This document shows positions 34,902-46,516 of a stretch of 64,000 nucleotides of DNA, in pieces. Each line of letters starts with the position of its first letter. Within the stretch, counting starts at the first letter, position 1. The notes beneath the pieces were generated by a model. The model saw nothing but the letters and a program-made list of their open reading frames with translations, was not told the origin of the DNA and did not search any database. Where the stretch lies: NCBI GenBank assembly GCA_004369085.1, contig ML210148.1, forward strand, positions 366,977-430,976, in the 5' to 3' direction. The translations under genes and the position numbers were made by a program. Source of the DNA: Coprinopsis marcescibilis (taxonomy: Eukaryota; Basidiomycota; Agaricomycetes; Agaricales; Psathyrellaceae).

Positions 34902-36875
34902 ATGGCCTCTACATATTATGCTGATATCTCAGCTATCGTCTCCGCTTCCCTGTCGCCAACTCGCTCGGATTCTCCGGACGATAATCCAAGCGACGCCCTC
35001 AGTACGCCTTCTCCAACATCGCCACAGCAAAATAATAATCGTTTGGAAGTTTCAAGCCAAGGAGCCGCTTCCTTCGATTCGAACTCCCCTGCTACCGAAA
35101 TCTATGAAAATTCTGGCACTTCGGCTTATCAGCCACAAACTCAGGATTATCCCTCCGCATCCGACGCACAAACTAGCGGCTATCTTATTAATACTCCTTC
35201 CGGATTAAAGAAACCTGACACGGACAACCACTATCTCTCCGACTCCCCATCACCCATTGACGTGCAACAAGCCCCTTCTTCGTCTCATCCGTCAACTGCC
35301 CCGCCCTCGCAGGATCGCTTCCCCCATTCTCTCGAACCGCTTTATACCGGAGTTGATCGGACAATCACTGGGGCAAGTACTAATTCGGAGCGTTGCTCTC
35401 GCACAGCTCAGATGGATAAGTACCCAGTAATCCATACCTCTGCAAGTCTTTTAGATCAGCGACGCATGTCTGAGCCAGCTGTGCTGAGTGGACCTCACGC
35501 TTATCACTCCGGCATCAACTCAACTAGCCGTCACCCATCTTTGAACTTCGCTTATAATCTGCCAGACATTACATCCTCTTCACGTTCATCCTCCATGTAT
35601 CTCTCACCGGCCCTCCATCGCGGTATGAGCACTGGCTCGCTGCGAGACCTTCGTCAACAACACTACGAGCATCCTCCTTCGGACAACGAATGGAACCTCA
35701 AGCAGGAGCCTGGCATTCACCGCGATGGTTCTGGCTTCTTTGGCTCCCCCTCGGATGAGCCTTCCTCTCCTCTGCAGCAAAGCTACAGCGGGGACATGGT
35801 CAGCCCGATGACTGGCCTCCCATACTCCCCCATTAGCGAAAGCTTCTACGGGCATTCCCCTCCAGGCACCGGAACCTCAAGCTCATCTGCGCCCCTTAGT
35901 GGAGATGCTTCCATACATCGCCACCACTTTTCCAAACATCCTCCTATCCCTCATCGCACCCCCAACGGAACTGTTTGCTCCGAGGCAGACCGCAAGAACT
36001 ATTCCTTCATTGCCTTGCCCGGCAACGCGGTCAAGAAACGCCCACGTCGACGATACGACGAGATCGAGCGTCTTTACCAGTGCTCGTGGCCTGACTGCAC
36101 AAAAGCCTATGGCACCCTCAATCACCTCAATGCCCATGTGTCGATGCAGAAGCACGGTGCAAAACGTAGTCCAGCAGGTGTGTTGGTTTCTCCCTGCCAC
36201 ATTTCCAACGCTGATCCCTCTCTAGAATTTAAGGACTTGCGCAAGAAGTGGAGGGCAGCGAAGAAAGAGGCCGAGACGCAAATGACCATGTCACTTCGCC
36301 GCAACGGTAGCCTCAGCGGCCACCACGAAGAATTCGAGTATTCGTCTCGATTCGCCTTCTCTCACCCTCCCCAGAGAACGCACTCATATCATCCGCCCGG
36401 CATCGACTTTCAACCATCGCTTGGCATGAATTCCAACATTAACCAATGTACCCAGCCTGTCTCATACTCTTCAAGTAATCGAGGTAGCTTTGACAGCATG
36501 GAATATGGTTCGGGGGCTTCTTGGGCAGGAAACGGTTTACCCTCACGGGGTCAGCCCGAAGCCTTCGTATCATCGTCGGTTCCACTCCACCATTCGCACC
36601 TTCCACAGCTGACCATCACGGATGTCGCTCGTCATCACTCCATTCCAATGCCACCTTCACCCCCTCGGGTACCACACAGGCTGCCAACCAACAGCACTCT
36701 GTTCACGCCCTTGCCGACATATCACAATCAGCCTTTCATCCAAATGGTGCAAGACAATGTCGCATACAACGGAGATGGATATGATTTCTACGATGATAGC
36801 TCGCGACCTGGAACTGGGAACGCCAGCCTCGGGCCTTCCAGCAGCGACGAAACCTACGATGATCAATGTTTCTAA
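34902..36875 (+). CDS. Single C2H2 zinc-finger transcription factor
   Basis: Two exons (34902-36177 and 36226-36875) give 641 residues. About 380 residues of Ser/Pro/Tyr-rich disordered chain precede a basic patch (KKRPRRRYDE) and one zinc finger CSWPDC...HVSMQKHG with spacing C-x4-C-x12-H-x5-H. After the finger comes KRSPAEFKDLRKKWRAAKK, a conserved basic extension that is only restored when the 48-bp intron 36178-36225 is removed. The motif YGTLNHLNAH is typical of a fungal single-finger family whose members include developmental regulators; I cannot name the orthologue. I chose ATG 34902 (MASTYYADIS); an in-frame ATG at 34815 would add 29 residues. Very long flanks suggest complex control. 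The intron is stop-free and could be retained. Confidence 0.85.
   Translation: MASTYYADISAIVSASLSPTRSDSPDDNPSDALSTPSPTSPQQNNNRLEVSSQGAASFDSNSPATEIYENSGTSAYQPQTQDYPSASDAQTSGYLINTPSGLKKPDTDNHYLSDSPSPIDVQQAPSSSHPSTAPPSQDRFPHSLEPLYTGVDRTITGASTNSERCSRTAQMDKYPVIHTSASLLDQRRMSEPAVLSGPHAYHSGINSTSRHPSLNFAYNLPDITSSSRSSSMYLSPALHRGMSTGSLRDLRQQHYEHPPSDNEWNLKQEPGIHRDGSGFFGSPSDEPSSPLQQSYSGDMVSPMTGLPYSPISESFYGHSPPGTGTSSSSAPLSGDASIHRHHFSKHPPIPHRTPNGTVCSEADRKNYSFIALPGNAVKKRPRRRYDEIERLYQCSWPDCTKAYGTLNHLNAHVSMQKHGAKRSPAGVLVSPCHISNADPSLEFKDLRKKWRAAKKEAETQMTMSLRRNGSLSGHHEEFEYSSRFAFSHPPQRTHSYHPPGIDFQPSLGMNSNINQCTQPVSYSSSNRGSFDSMEYGSGASWAGNGLPSRGQPEAFVSSSVPLHHSHLPQLTITDVARHHSIPMPPSPPRVPHRLPTNSTLFTPLPTYHNQPFIQMVQDNVAYNGDGYDFYDDSSRPGTGNASLGPSSSDETYDDQCF
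36178..36225 (+). other. Stop-free 48-bp intron next to the C2H2 finger
   Basis: Donor GTGTGT and acceptor CTCTAG. The intron is 48 bp, in frame and stop-free. Removing it joins KRSPA to EFKDLRKKW, the expected basic extension of this finger family. Confidence 0.8.
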
Positions 36876-39800
36876 CTTGGTGCACCGCCGCTTTCAACTC
36901 TGATCAGGGGCACACACGATCGAATCCCCTCTCTCGTATCCCTTGTATTATCTCTGTGTTGTCGGATCTATTCTCTCTCCGTGTTCTGCTTATGCTTTCG
37001 TTGCTTTTCTCATCTTTATAACCTCATAACTTTGCATCCTCCTATCTTACTCCCATTTTACGCTGCATAACCATACTATGCTTCATTGCGCCTTATTATA
37101 ACTTATATCCTTGCATTATTTGTTCCTCATCGGGTTTTTCTGTACTGTATATCAAGGCTTTCAAGAAATATTTCGCTGTATATTACCTCAAGTGTCTACC
37201 ACCTCATCGTTGTCAATTCAAGTCGAGACATGACATTCAGTCGAATTCAATCAAGACCGCAACACATCACATTTGATAGAAACAAAAGCCGCCCATGAGG
37301 TGTCGGTTGTTTTACGCCGGACAGAGTTACAGAAGGTTACAGATCAACTTTAATTAGTGGGATAACATCCGCGTGCTTCTTCTGAAGAATTCTTTTCAAC
37401 AAATCCATGGAGAACATCATCGTCACCCCCATTCCATCTGATTATGTATGACCCATGCCCAACTTCACCTCTGCTTATAGGCACGCATTCAGTCAGCACC
37501 AGATTTGTTGGGTTGAGAAGGCGACTGAGCTCCCACCGTTATTTTTGTCGTCGAGCGTGTCAAGGAGGGTAAGATTCATGTTGTAAGATCGTATATTAGT
37601 TTTACCTGCCGCTCCCCCCTCTATTTTGACGTAAACGAGCTTCGCGTGAGAATGTGATTTTCGTGTCCGGGAAGCTGCCTGACAGCGAAGCCAGGAAGAC
37701 CCGCCGTTCAATCCCGCTTCTTGAAAGTGTCAAAACTTGACATATTTACTTTTGTGGTGGGCTTCTACTACCGCTTTCAAGTTTCTTTACTCAGTAACAC
37801 TGCTATGGGGCTCTCATAGTGGGTCTGATCCATCAGCGTTGTCTATACTTACGTTCGCAATGATATCTATGTGCTGTGATGTTTACATATTCTCAGATTA
37901 CAAGGCAAGCGCTGTCGCATAGTCACTTCATCAGAAGAAGCACCCTGAGATCGCCATGACGGGCGCTTGATTCTGATTGGCCGACCCAGCCGACGAGCTT
38001 CACTTCGAACGCCGAAACAATTCGACAGTGCTGAGTAGCAGCAGATGCACCGGGTTCTTCAGCTTACATACAGGGAAATATATTTCGTCTCTGCATGCCG
38101 GTAGAGTGACCATTTTTAACATGCTGGTTGGTAAGACTGGCCGAAGAATACAGACATCGGTGTATTCATCGCGGTCCTACGCACGTTACAGCAGGTCGGA
38201 GTGGATAGTATGTGCCGTTAACGCATGTATTCTCCACTTACTTCGGTAAAATATCTGACAACCTGTGTCCGGCGCAACAATGTGCGGAGACGTCATGCAC
38301 CAGGGGGAACTAGTCGAACTGCGAGGTTCCCGGCGGCGGACTTGCCTTTGTTCTCCACGGTCCACATTGCATTCAATCTGTTTATTCGCCTCTTTTGCGA
38401 AACGCGTATTGCCCACTGGTTCAGCCCAGTCCTCCTGAATTTGACCTTAACCCGAAAGCCGAATCTTTGCAACTTGCATCGCATCAGCTGATATGGCCAT
38501 AATTAGAACGGGACGCGTTGAATTGTCCTTGATTTACTCTCCGCGACCAATCAGTTCCACCATCTCCGTGGACGCGCGTACTGTACTGTACACGCCCGAT
38601 ATCGCCCTGCTATGCTACCACCGCTGTCGAGATGAAGTGAGTAGGGCATGCAACGAACATCTTTGTAGATGCCCTAGCAGTACTTTGCGCTGCACTTCGA
38701 TGTCAGTGTAATGGTATGTTGCCCAACAAGGTCACGGTATGGTACTACGTTCTGATTGTAAAGCAGGCTCGAGCCGAATAACCGCTGTGGCAGATATAGC
38801 TCACACACGCGCTCAGAACGCCGAGGGTCCCCATGTATCTCCTTCAACCCATGGCGTTACCCAGTTTGGGGGCCTGAGACAGGAATATCGTGGCTGTGAT
38901 TTGTTCATAATAGCACAAGCGACCGGCGCTCAAGGGCTTTGGATTTGCATCGCATCAAACCCCCAAAATGGCATGGTCAAGAAGTTGTCTTGTCTATCAA
39001 TAGTGTTATAGGATGCGCGAGAAAAGGTTGAAGGTGAAGCAGGTGCCAAGAGTGTTTAGTTTCGCCAACGTCAAGAACCACTAAAAGCAAGAGACATGGA
39101 CATATGCTACAGACGCTCGACGGTAGATAGACTTTAGGGAGTCCTACAACTCCCATCGCAAAATGTGGACGAGGATGCCGAATGATGTGGCGAGCTTCGG
39201 GCATCGGTCAGCATCCTGGAAATTGATAATCGGATCCTCGCAGTTGAGATCATGACAAGTGTATCATCTGATGATGAAGCACTTTGAAGTGGTCTCGCAC
39301 ATCGCGGGTCCATCGGCTAGTTGACGGGTCAATGACGAGCATCATTGACTCCAGTGCTGCGGATTTCCGAGTGCAGCCCGACATTTCACATTTGTATTGG
39401 ATAGATAAGATGCCTGGGCGCTCGGAACTCGAAGAAGCTGGACGAATGTGTAGAAATGACAGGTTGCATCGGTGGGTAAGCACCTGTAATCAATCGAAAG
39501 AGGCTGCGGGTTGGCTCCGAGTAGAACGGAATTAAGATATGCAACAATCTGAACAAAGATGGTTGTTGGGATATATGTGGAATATCTCGTACCTGGCCGA
39601 AATTTCCAGCGTCATTGTACTCTTTACAGAACTGAAACATCAAAGAAACAGTAAAAGCGTCTGCGACTGAACCGGAGCAAGACCTTTGGCCCGAGGGCTC
39701 CAAGGAATTCAAAGGCGCAGTTGCAGTTGCATTCAAAAAATGTCACGAAATGTGTGTAACTCAAAGTGTGGTTGTGACTGTCATCAAGTAAGGCTAATAC

Positions 39801-40721
39801 GGGCCTTGTGTTTATTTCAGGGAGGGTCAGATTGGATGCGGAGCAATTTAGGAAACCAAAGTCGGTTCTCAAAGCAAGCAATGTCCCGATATCCACATTT
39901 GTAGAGTCCATTTGTGTTATTAGTTTTACTTCAATGAGGAGAATATTTCCCCTCGAGTTGTATTCTTTTAAAGACCTATCTTATTCTCCGAACGGCGAGC
40001 ACCCCTCCTTCAACTAAATCTTGATATACTTTTTCAATGGGGAGTCATTTCCGGTACTGCCAGGAAGGAGTATTTCTGCATCTCCAATTTGAATGTAGTC
40101 CTTTCAGGGCCAAAAGCTAGCGGCACTGTTTGTCTGGGTTTTGAGATTTTCTTATGGGTTGTTTTTCTCTGAAAACTGTCTGATTTATGCGGTTTCACAA
40201 GTCCACAGAGTCCTTTGCCAACGAAGGCTGCAGTTGGATCTGACCCGACTCCCGAAGGGCATTTTGATCCGTTCGGCATCAGCGGTTCGGATTGGACACA
40301 GCCTGGTCCGAGAATAGGTTTAAACTCAGAGCACCGCTTTTCAACGAGCGACAGAACGTGATGACGACATCCTGCAGTTGACTGCGCTTGCAAGTTTGGA
40401 GCCCTTCATCGTTCTACTGCCTGTCATTGCACAGATATAGTCTTCATTGCATCCTCTACTCCATTTCAACTGCTAACTGATCCACCGTGCCGCCTAGTGA
40501 AACAGTCTATAACACAGTTCGTTGGGAAACGTTACAAGTCGAACCGGTGCTGACCTTTGATATAGACAGACGTCCTTTCAAAGTGGAACGTTGAACGCCA
40601 GAGCGACCATTCCTTGTCCCAGCACCTGATCATTGCATTTATTAAGCACGGGAAGTGAAGACTTTCGTATCATCGACAGATTCCCAATTCAACTCGACGG
40701 GCTAATTCAATCTCGATCGAA
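36876..40721. other. 3.8-kb gene-poor region downstream of the C2H2 factor
   Basis: The first several hundred bases are T-rich and probably the 3' UTR and terminator of the C2H2 gene. The rest has only short frames on both strands, none with a recognisable motif or consistent splice pattern. The last few hundred bases should be the promoter of the F-box gene. No RNA gene or mobile element was recognised. Confidence 0.5.
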
Positions 40722-42992
40722 ATGCCCCTATTATCTGAGCTACCAGTAGAAGTGCTCCTGGACAACATCTTTCCATTTCTCTCGGCCAGAGATCTTACCC
40801 AACTAACGCGCACCAGCAAAGTACGCTAACTCTCTTGAATAATAACTAGTGCTTATTATGTCTCAAGCTGTTCGCGATCTTGTGCACTGACGACGCCGTC
40901 TGGAAGCGGAAGCTGGCATGCGACTTCAACTTCACAGGGGAAGGTACCGCCCGCACAAGTGGGTGGAAAACAATTTATCGTGGTATCTGGAGACCCAAGG
41001 GTGCGACACTATATTGTTATCTTACGTTAAAGGAAATCTTATTCGCCACCAGTGTTTGTTTGGGGGTAGGCATCAAGCACTTTCGTTTATCATCGCAACT
41101 CAAACTGAAACTCATTATAGCGAAAAAGCGAACGGACGCTTAGGGGTCACAAAGTATCCTAAATCAAGCGTTGGAGGAGTGCCATTTCCATTCGAAGTCA
41201 AGTTTCATAACGCCCGGATTGTCAGCATTGTCGCTGGGGGAATGTAGGTTATCATCAACACCCCTCCAAGTCCCTCAACTATAGCTATATTGCCTAGGTC
41301 TTTCCATGCACTGGATTCGGATGGGAATGTTCATGTTTGGGGTCTGTTAGGCCTCGATCTGTACCTCCTTATACTGATGAATGATTCATAGGCACACTGA
41401 ACGTTAACTCCCAATCTCCATCGTTGGCAGGTTTTTCAGACGCAAGGAACACGGCTCACACACCCCTCAAGCTCCAACTCCCATCTCTCGTTCGTAGCAT
41501 AAGGTAAGATACTCTTTATTGACGCTGCTATGGTCATATTTTTGACCAGAAATCGCTAGCTGCGGCAGGCTACATTCGTCCGTGCTTGACAAGCACAACC
41601 GGGTCTGGACGTTTGTCAACTGGGGTAGACCTTTTAGCTTCACAACGCATGCTTTGAACAACCCCTTGTCTGCCCCCGTCCAAGTGGAATGTGGATGGTC
41701 ACACTCAGCGCTGCTTACGGCCACGGGAGAGGTCTTCGTCTGGTGGCCATTGGAGGGCACCTTGGCCCAATCGATCAGCGAGAAGGAGGCCGAATTAAAT
41801 TCGCAAGAGGGTACAGATGCACAAGCCACGAACGACAAGACTATACCGTGTACTACCTGGAGCACGGATATAGAGCCTATACAGCTTCCTGGACTTCCAC
41901 CCTTGCCAGAACTCCGGGCAACAGGGAAGGAAAGACGAGATGAATTGCCTCGGCTTATTCAAATTGCAGGATATGATAGACAGATTGTTGGCCTGACTAA
42001 CGAAGGCCATGTTCTCAAATTTGGCTCCTTGGATGACGAGGGGTCTGTCTCTCGCGGGAGATGGGAATATGTAAGTGGGGGAACGTCAAATAATCAATCA
42101 TTCCCGCCCTATTTACTCGAAAAACTTCTGCTACAGTTGCCTAGATTCAGCGATCTGAATGCTATTCGGAAAAATCGTGCCTTCACGGGCGAAGCCGATG
42201 GTGGAGGAAAGCTAGAAGCACCTTCAACCCTGCAGATCACCCACGTAAGAAACAAGTTTTGCAACGGTTTTGCTAAGGATCTGACATTGGTAACATGGAC
42301 ACAAGGTCTCGGCAAACTTCCAGACTTTTGTAGCCTATTCTACTGGCGCGAAGTCCACAGTGCTTATCGGCAATACCGATACCGACCCAGATTCAGATCC
42401 TCAAATAAAGCCTGAGCTACAGAATCGCTCGGTGATCTCCGTCGTAGTTGGGGACTATCATAACGCAGCGTTAACCTCAGATGGAAAGTTACTCACTTGG
42501 GGCCAGTTCTCATCGGGTGCCTTGGGGTTAGGGGATCCAGCGAAGCTCGAGCGAGGCCAGCCTGGCGGATATTCAACTGGACCGGGGGTCAGAAATTCAC
42601 CTCCAGCCGTAGATACCCCCACCGAAGTTAAATTCGATTATGGCTGCAAGTCACCAAGAAACCGGTTTTGCTTCGCAGTCACAGCTTCCGGGTGGCACAC
42701 AGGGGCTCTGGTCATGGACTTGGAGGTCGGTTCTATTCACGTTGTTTTTCACTGTCACATCGCGGTATTGATTTATTCCTTCACATCCACTTAGGATGGA
42801 GAGCAGGAGGACGTTTATGAAATGGAAAACCCTGATCCAGAGGTCCCCCATTATTTCGATCCCCGCCAGTATGAAACTCCACCGATTGCACCTACAGGAG
42901 GGATCTTCAGGATCGGCCATGCTGGACGAGGAAGGGGTTTCTTTGGTCGTGGGTCTGGCCGTGGAAACCATGGCTCCGGCCCAGTGCTTTAA
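40722..42992 (+). CDS. F-box protein with RCC1-type repeats, Saf1-like
   Basis: Exon 1 (40722-40820) encodes an F-box: MPLLSELPVEVLLDNIFPFLSARDLTQL. Exon 2 from 40868 continues it (LFAILCTDDAVWKRKL). Short exons then supply RCC1 repeat strands such as VFVWGEKANGRLG, IVAGGMSFHALDSDGNVHVWG, VECGWSHSALLTATGEVFVWW, VSVVVGDYHNAALTSDGKLLTWG and ASGWHTGALVMDLE. The C-terminus is Gly/Arg-rich (GRGRGFFGRGSGRG). An F-box plus an RCC1 propeller is the layout of yeast Saf1, an SCF adaptor that targets adenine deaminase in quiescence. By inference this is an SCF substrate receptor; its substrate is not known from sequence. The intron before VSANFQTFVAY starts at GTAAGAAAC and ends at ACACAAG. About 540 residues in total. 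Confidence 0.85.
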
Positions 42993-43674
42993 TCTTGGAA
43001 GAACAGAGAAGATACATAGGGAATTTATTGAATCCGAAGAATGCGGTCGCTATACTGGGAAAATAGGTATAGGACGATAACAAATGTAATGTATCCACGG
43101 AAATGAACGTGAGTTCAAAGGGCATAAGAATACGACCCTTCACGAATCACGAGATTGGAAACAACCTAGGGGTCCTTGAGATAGGGTCAAAAACAAAGAC
43201 AACCGTTTACAGGTTAATTCGTAGTTTGCAGAATCAGCGCGAAGGATCAATCAAGAGTAAGTAGACAGAACGAATAAGACAAAAGTACAGGACTTAGTAG
43301 GAACGAGGTCGAACCAGCGGTCAAACTATGACCCATGTCTGGTCTGGCAGGTCGCGTCAAGCGCCTAAAATTGCAACGAGCAGACGACGGTCAGACATTT
43401 GACATTTGCCTTTCAAGCGATCCCTTGACTATTATGTATACTTACCACTCAACTACATCGAAAGTTGGAGCGGAAGTTAGTGCAGTAATATTTCCGGCGT
43501 TAACACCACTGGACGAGTGCTTGTACCAAATGAGCAAATGTTGAATGTGTGATGATACATACAGCCGGGGCTTTCCCTTCGTTGTTCTCGAAATCAATTC
43601 CAAAAGGTGTTTCTGACGCAGCCGTCTACCAATGGTACACAAACAACCAGCCAACCGACCGATTTGCCGTGAAT
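42993..43674. other. Convergent 3' region
   Basis: This 682-bp stretch lies between two converging stop codons and should hold both 3' UTRs and terminators. Only short frames without motifs are present. Confidence 0.4.
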
Positions 43675-45756
43675 CTAAGAATCACGCTTCGTCGGCGTCA
43701 ATTTTAACCCAAGAACCTTTCGAAGCGGCAGAGGGATTCGACTTTTCTGTTGCTCGGGCTCTCGAGGCGTTGTCTGGCCCTTATACGAGCCCTCAGTCGC
43801 GTCGCTGGTCGGAGGAATTTCACCACCTGGCGGGCCCGAATGCTGAGAGGCTCTCCGCAGACTGGAATGTGACTCTGATTTGATAATCCGAATCAAGGAA
43901 CGGCGAGCAAATGTTTTCTTGAGTGCAGAGAGCCGAGAAGTGGGTGGCTGGTCAGTTGGGGCCCCCTCCGCGGTATCGGTAGATAAAACCAACGCCGATG
44001 CCGGAGGAGTAATACCCGTTAAGAGCGGTGCCTGGCGTCGAAGTGTTGGTTTCGATGTCAAGTTTGACCCCGTACCAGTGCCTGGAACCCAAGGACTGTA
44101 CCGCTCACCCTGAAACGAAGCTCCGGGTTGCAAGCTATACATAGATCGGTGGTGAGCGCCTATGATGGGTGTAAGCTGCTGTTTCTTGGAAGCCATTCCG
44201 GCGGGCATCTGGTCGTCGGAGGACCCTGTTGAATCAACCTCTTGGTCGAAGGAAGTGGAGCGGGAAAGGCCTGTCGCTTTGAAGTAAACGGGCAGCGGAG
44301 CAAAACGTACGACCTTTTTGGCTCGCTTAGTGCAGACAGACGTCACCCGTCTAGACACAGCGGGGCGATGTAGAGGTTGCGACTCTTTGTATGAGATGTG
44401 CGAGGACCGCAGGGTGGAATAACCATACCGAGTTCCATGCCACGATGATTTTCCCGTGCTCGAGTTGCTCGAGGAACTGGTATTTCTGCGATAAACAGAA
44501 CGCCCGTATGTTGTCGTCAAAGAGTTAGTGGAACGACTGCTTCCACTCGATAGCCGTTTGTGTGGGCCCGAGAAATCTGCCAGAGGTCCTTGATGAGAAC
44601 CTGCCCTAGGATACAGTAAGGATAGCCTGCTGCCAAAGTCCACGTCTCCAGTCGGAGTGAAGGCCCAGCGGTTTGGGAGATGACCAGCCAATGAAAGCGA
44701 GGGTTGGTTCTTCATAAGCTCCAGAGGACTATGGAGCTCGAGTGTGGCACACTGAGACCGGAGAGAGCCAATCATGTCGTACGTCGCGATAGATTTCCTT
44801 CGTCCTTGATAGGAGTATTGGGGCAGATGAGAGTACGCCGAATAAAGAGAAACAGGGCTAGGCGGCCCTTGAAAAGCGTTGGCATCGACCGGAGCGGCTG
44901 AGTGTGATGGGTAATGGAGGGGACTCCCGAGTCGTGGAGGTGGCGGATGGTTTCGTCGTTCAGCTATTGTTGAAGAACGTTTATTCTTGTCTGTTTTCCG
45001 GCCATCCCTGTTGGGATCCGGGGAGTGAATATAGTGATTTATGGCCCTTGGTATGGCTGTTCCGACCCGCCTTGCTTGGCCTTGTGCAGAGTTTTCCTCC
45101 CGAGAGGTGTTTATGGGGCCACCAGGATTCTGGAATTTGTTCGCTATGTCTGTCCGGTCCGTCGAAGAGTAGTCCGAATATTCCCTGTTATAAGACCGAC
45201 CGCGCACCGAGGAGATCGCTGTAGAGAACACGTCTGGAGGATAAAGGGATCCTTCAGGGATCCAAGAGGACGGATATGGTGCGTTTCCCCAAACTTCATT
45301 CCAAGGGGTATATTCAATGGATTCAAAGTCAGCCAAAGAGTCCTGGTAAAGGGTTAACCATGATAAAAGCGGACGTAGACGTTCCGAGGAACCACTTACA
45401 ATCCATTTCTCTACAGACAATGCTTCTGTACCCATAGACTTGAGCCTCGGGGGCGTAGGAGCAGAAAGAACAGCAGGACGATATAAATCATTGTTTCCGT
45501 TCTGTGCGGAAACCAAACGAAGGTTGTCGTTTAAACCTACAACATCGAACTTGTGGGAGCCAACGAGCGAATGACGAAAGGAAGGTGGTGCTGAATAGCC
45601 GTAGAGCGATGAATTAGAGCTGAAAGACGGTGAAACTATCGATGGCAAGCGAAGGATGGAGCTTGGGAAGTGAAGGGACCCTAGATCGACCGAATTTCTG
45701 ACGCCATTGGAAAACCCAATGTCTCCGTATGTCGACGTAGTTCGCCGGACGCCCAT
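43675..45756 (-). CDS. Large disordered protein with SxIP and RVxF-like motifs
   Basis: Removing a 57-bp intron (45343-45399, donor GTAAGT, acceptor ACCAG) leaves 674 residues starting MGVRRTTSTYGD at 45756. Nearly all is Ser/Tyr/Pro/Arg-rich and likely disordered; I recognise no globular domain. Short motifs stand out. KKVVRFAP near residues 461-466 fits the RVxF docking site for protein phosphatase 1. SRIPLP near 653-656, in a basic Ser/Pro context by the C-terminus, fits the SxIP motif bound by EB1-type plus-end proteins; a TAIP at about 214 is a weaker match. The intron is in frame and stop-free. An ATG at 45887 opens a short frame upstream that I could not splice on. Function unknown; a microtubule role is only a hypothesis. 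Confidence 0.7.
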   Translation of the reverse strand: MGVRRTTSTYGDIGFSNGVRNSVDLGSLHFPSSILRLPSIVSPSFSSNSSLYGYSAPPSFRHSLVGSHKFDVVGLNDNLRLVSAQNGNNDLYRPAVLSAPTPPRLKSMGTEALSVEKWIVSGSSERLRPLLSWLTLYQDSLADFESIEYTPWNEVWGNAPYPSSWIPEGSLYPPDVFSTAISSVRGRSYNREYSDYSSTDRTDIANKFQNPGGPINTSREENSAQGQARRVGTAIPRAINHYIHSPDPNRDGRKTDKNKRSSTIAERRNHPPPPRLGSPLHYPSHSAAPVDANAFQGPPSPVSLYSAYSHLPQYSYQGRRKSIATYDMIGSLRSQCATLELHSPLELMKNQPSLSLAGHLPNRWAFTPTGDVDFGSRLSLLYPRAGSHQGPLADFSGPHKRLSSGSSRSTNSLTTTYGRSVYRRNTSSSSNSSTGKSSWHGTRYGYSTLRSSHISYKESQPLHRPAVSRRVTSVCTKRAKKVVRFAPLPVYFKATGLSRSTSFDQEVDSTGSSDDQMPAGMASKKQQLTPIIGAHHRSMYSLQPGASFQGERYSPWVPGTGTGSNLTSKPTLRRQAPLLTGITPPASALVLSTDTAEGAPTDQPPTSRLSALKKTFARRSLIRIIKSESHSSLRRASQHSGPPGGEIPPTSDATEGSYKGQTTPREPEQQKSRIPLPLRKVLGLKLTPTKRDS

Positions 45757-46516
45757 TTCAAACAAATAACAGCATAGAAATCAAAGAGGGCAATGCGATT
45801 CCGCTCTGCTGGTTGACTGGCATATACGTACCCTTGGTAGCTAGGCTGGGCTGACTCCTGAGCGGCTGGCTTTGTGTGCATAAACATAATGCTCGGCAGG
45901 AGAGATTTCCACGAAGGTGTCCGAAATCAAGTTATAGACTTCAAGCTTCAAGAAGTCAATCCAGATAAAATAAAACCGGGGTGGTGGTTGCCATGCTGAT
46001 CATAGTGGTCGCCTGTCAGGTCGAGCGTCAAGGTTGTCGGGTGGTAATTGCCGTGATTGCCAAACGAACTCCTTTGCACCGTCACAGAAAGAACATGATG
46101 TACTACTACTAGTCATTCATTCAAGGCCGGGAGCCACTTTCAACGCTGGAGAAAGTCCTGGCATGTGCTCAAGGGACCAGCAGACCTCATGATAGACATG
46201 CAATTGGGTATTACAATGTCACTAGGCTCGCCAGCGCATCTGTCCAACAGTAGGCTCAAAAGGCACCTGAGGCGTGTGGTGAGCAACCATGACACGGTTG
46301 CCGGATGTGAGAGCTGGTTGCAGGGGAAGCGAAAAGCCCGAAGATGATGGGCTGCGCGGAAGAACGGAATTGTTTCACTAACGCTGATACGAACAAGTTA
46401 TCCACCGCAGGCTGCATGATGGCAGTGTCGGTCTGTGTCCATAAAGCGCTGCATGGATCCCCTTCATAGCTTAATTCCTCAATCCCCTCGCACCAGTGAC
46501 TTAACCTCAGTCCACC
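45757..46516. promoter_or_regulatory. Divergent promoter region of the SxIP protein and the aminopeptidase
   Basis: The two starts are 760 bp apart on opposite strands. The stretch has no long frame that I can support, apart from a short upstream frame at 45681-45887 (-). No repeat or RNA gene is visible. Confidence 0.4.
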
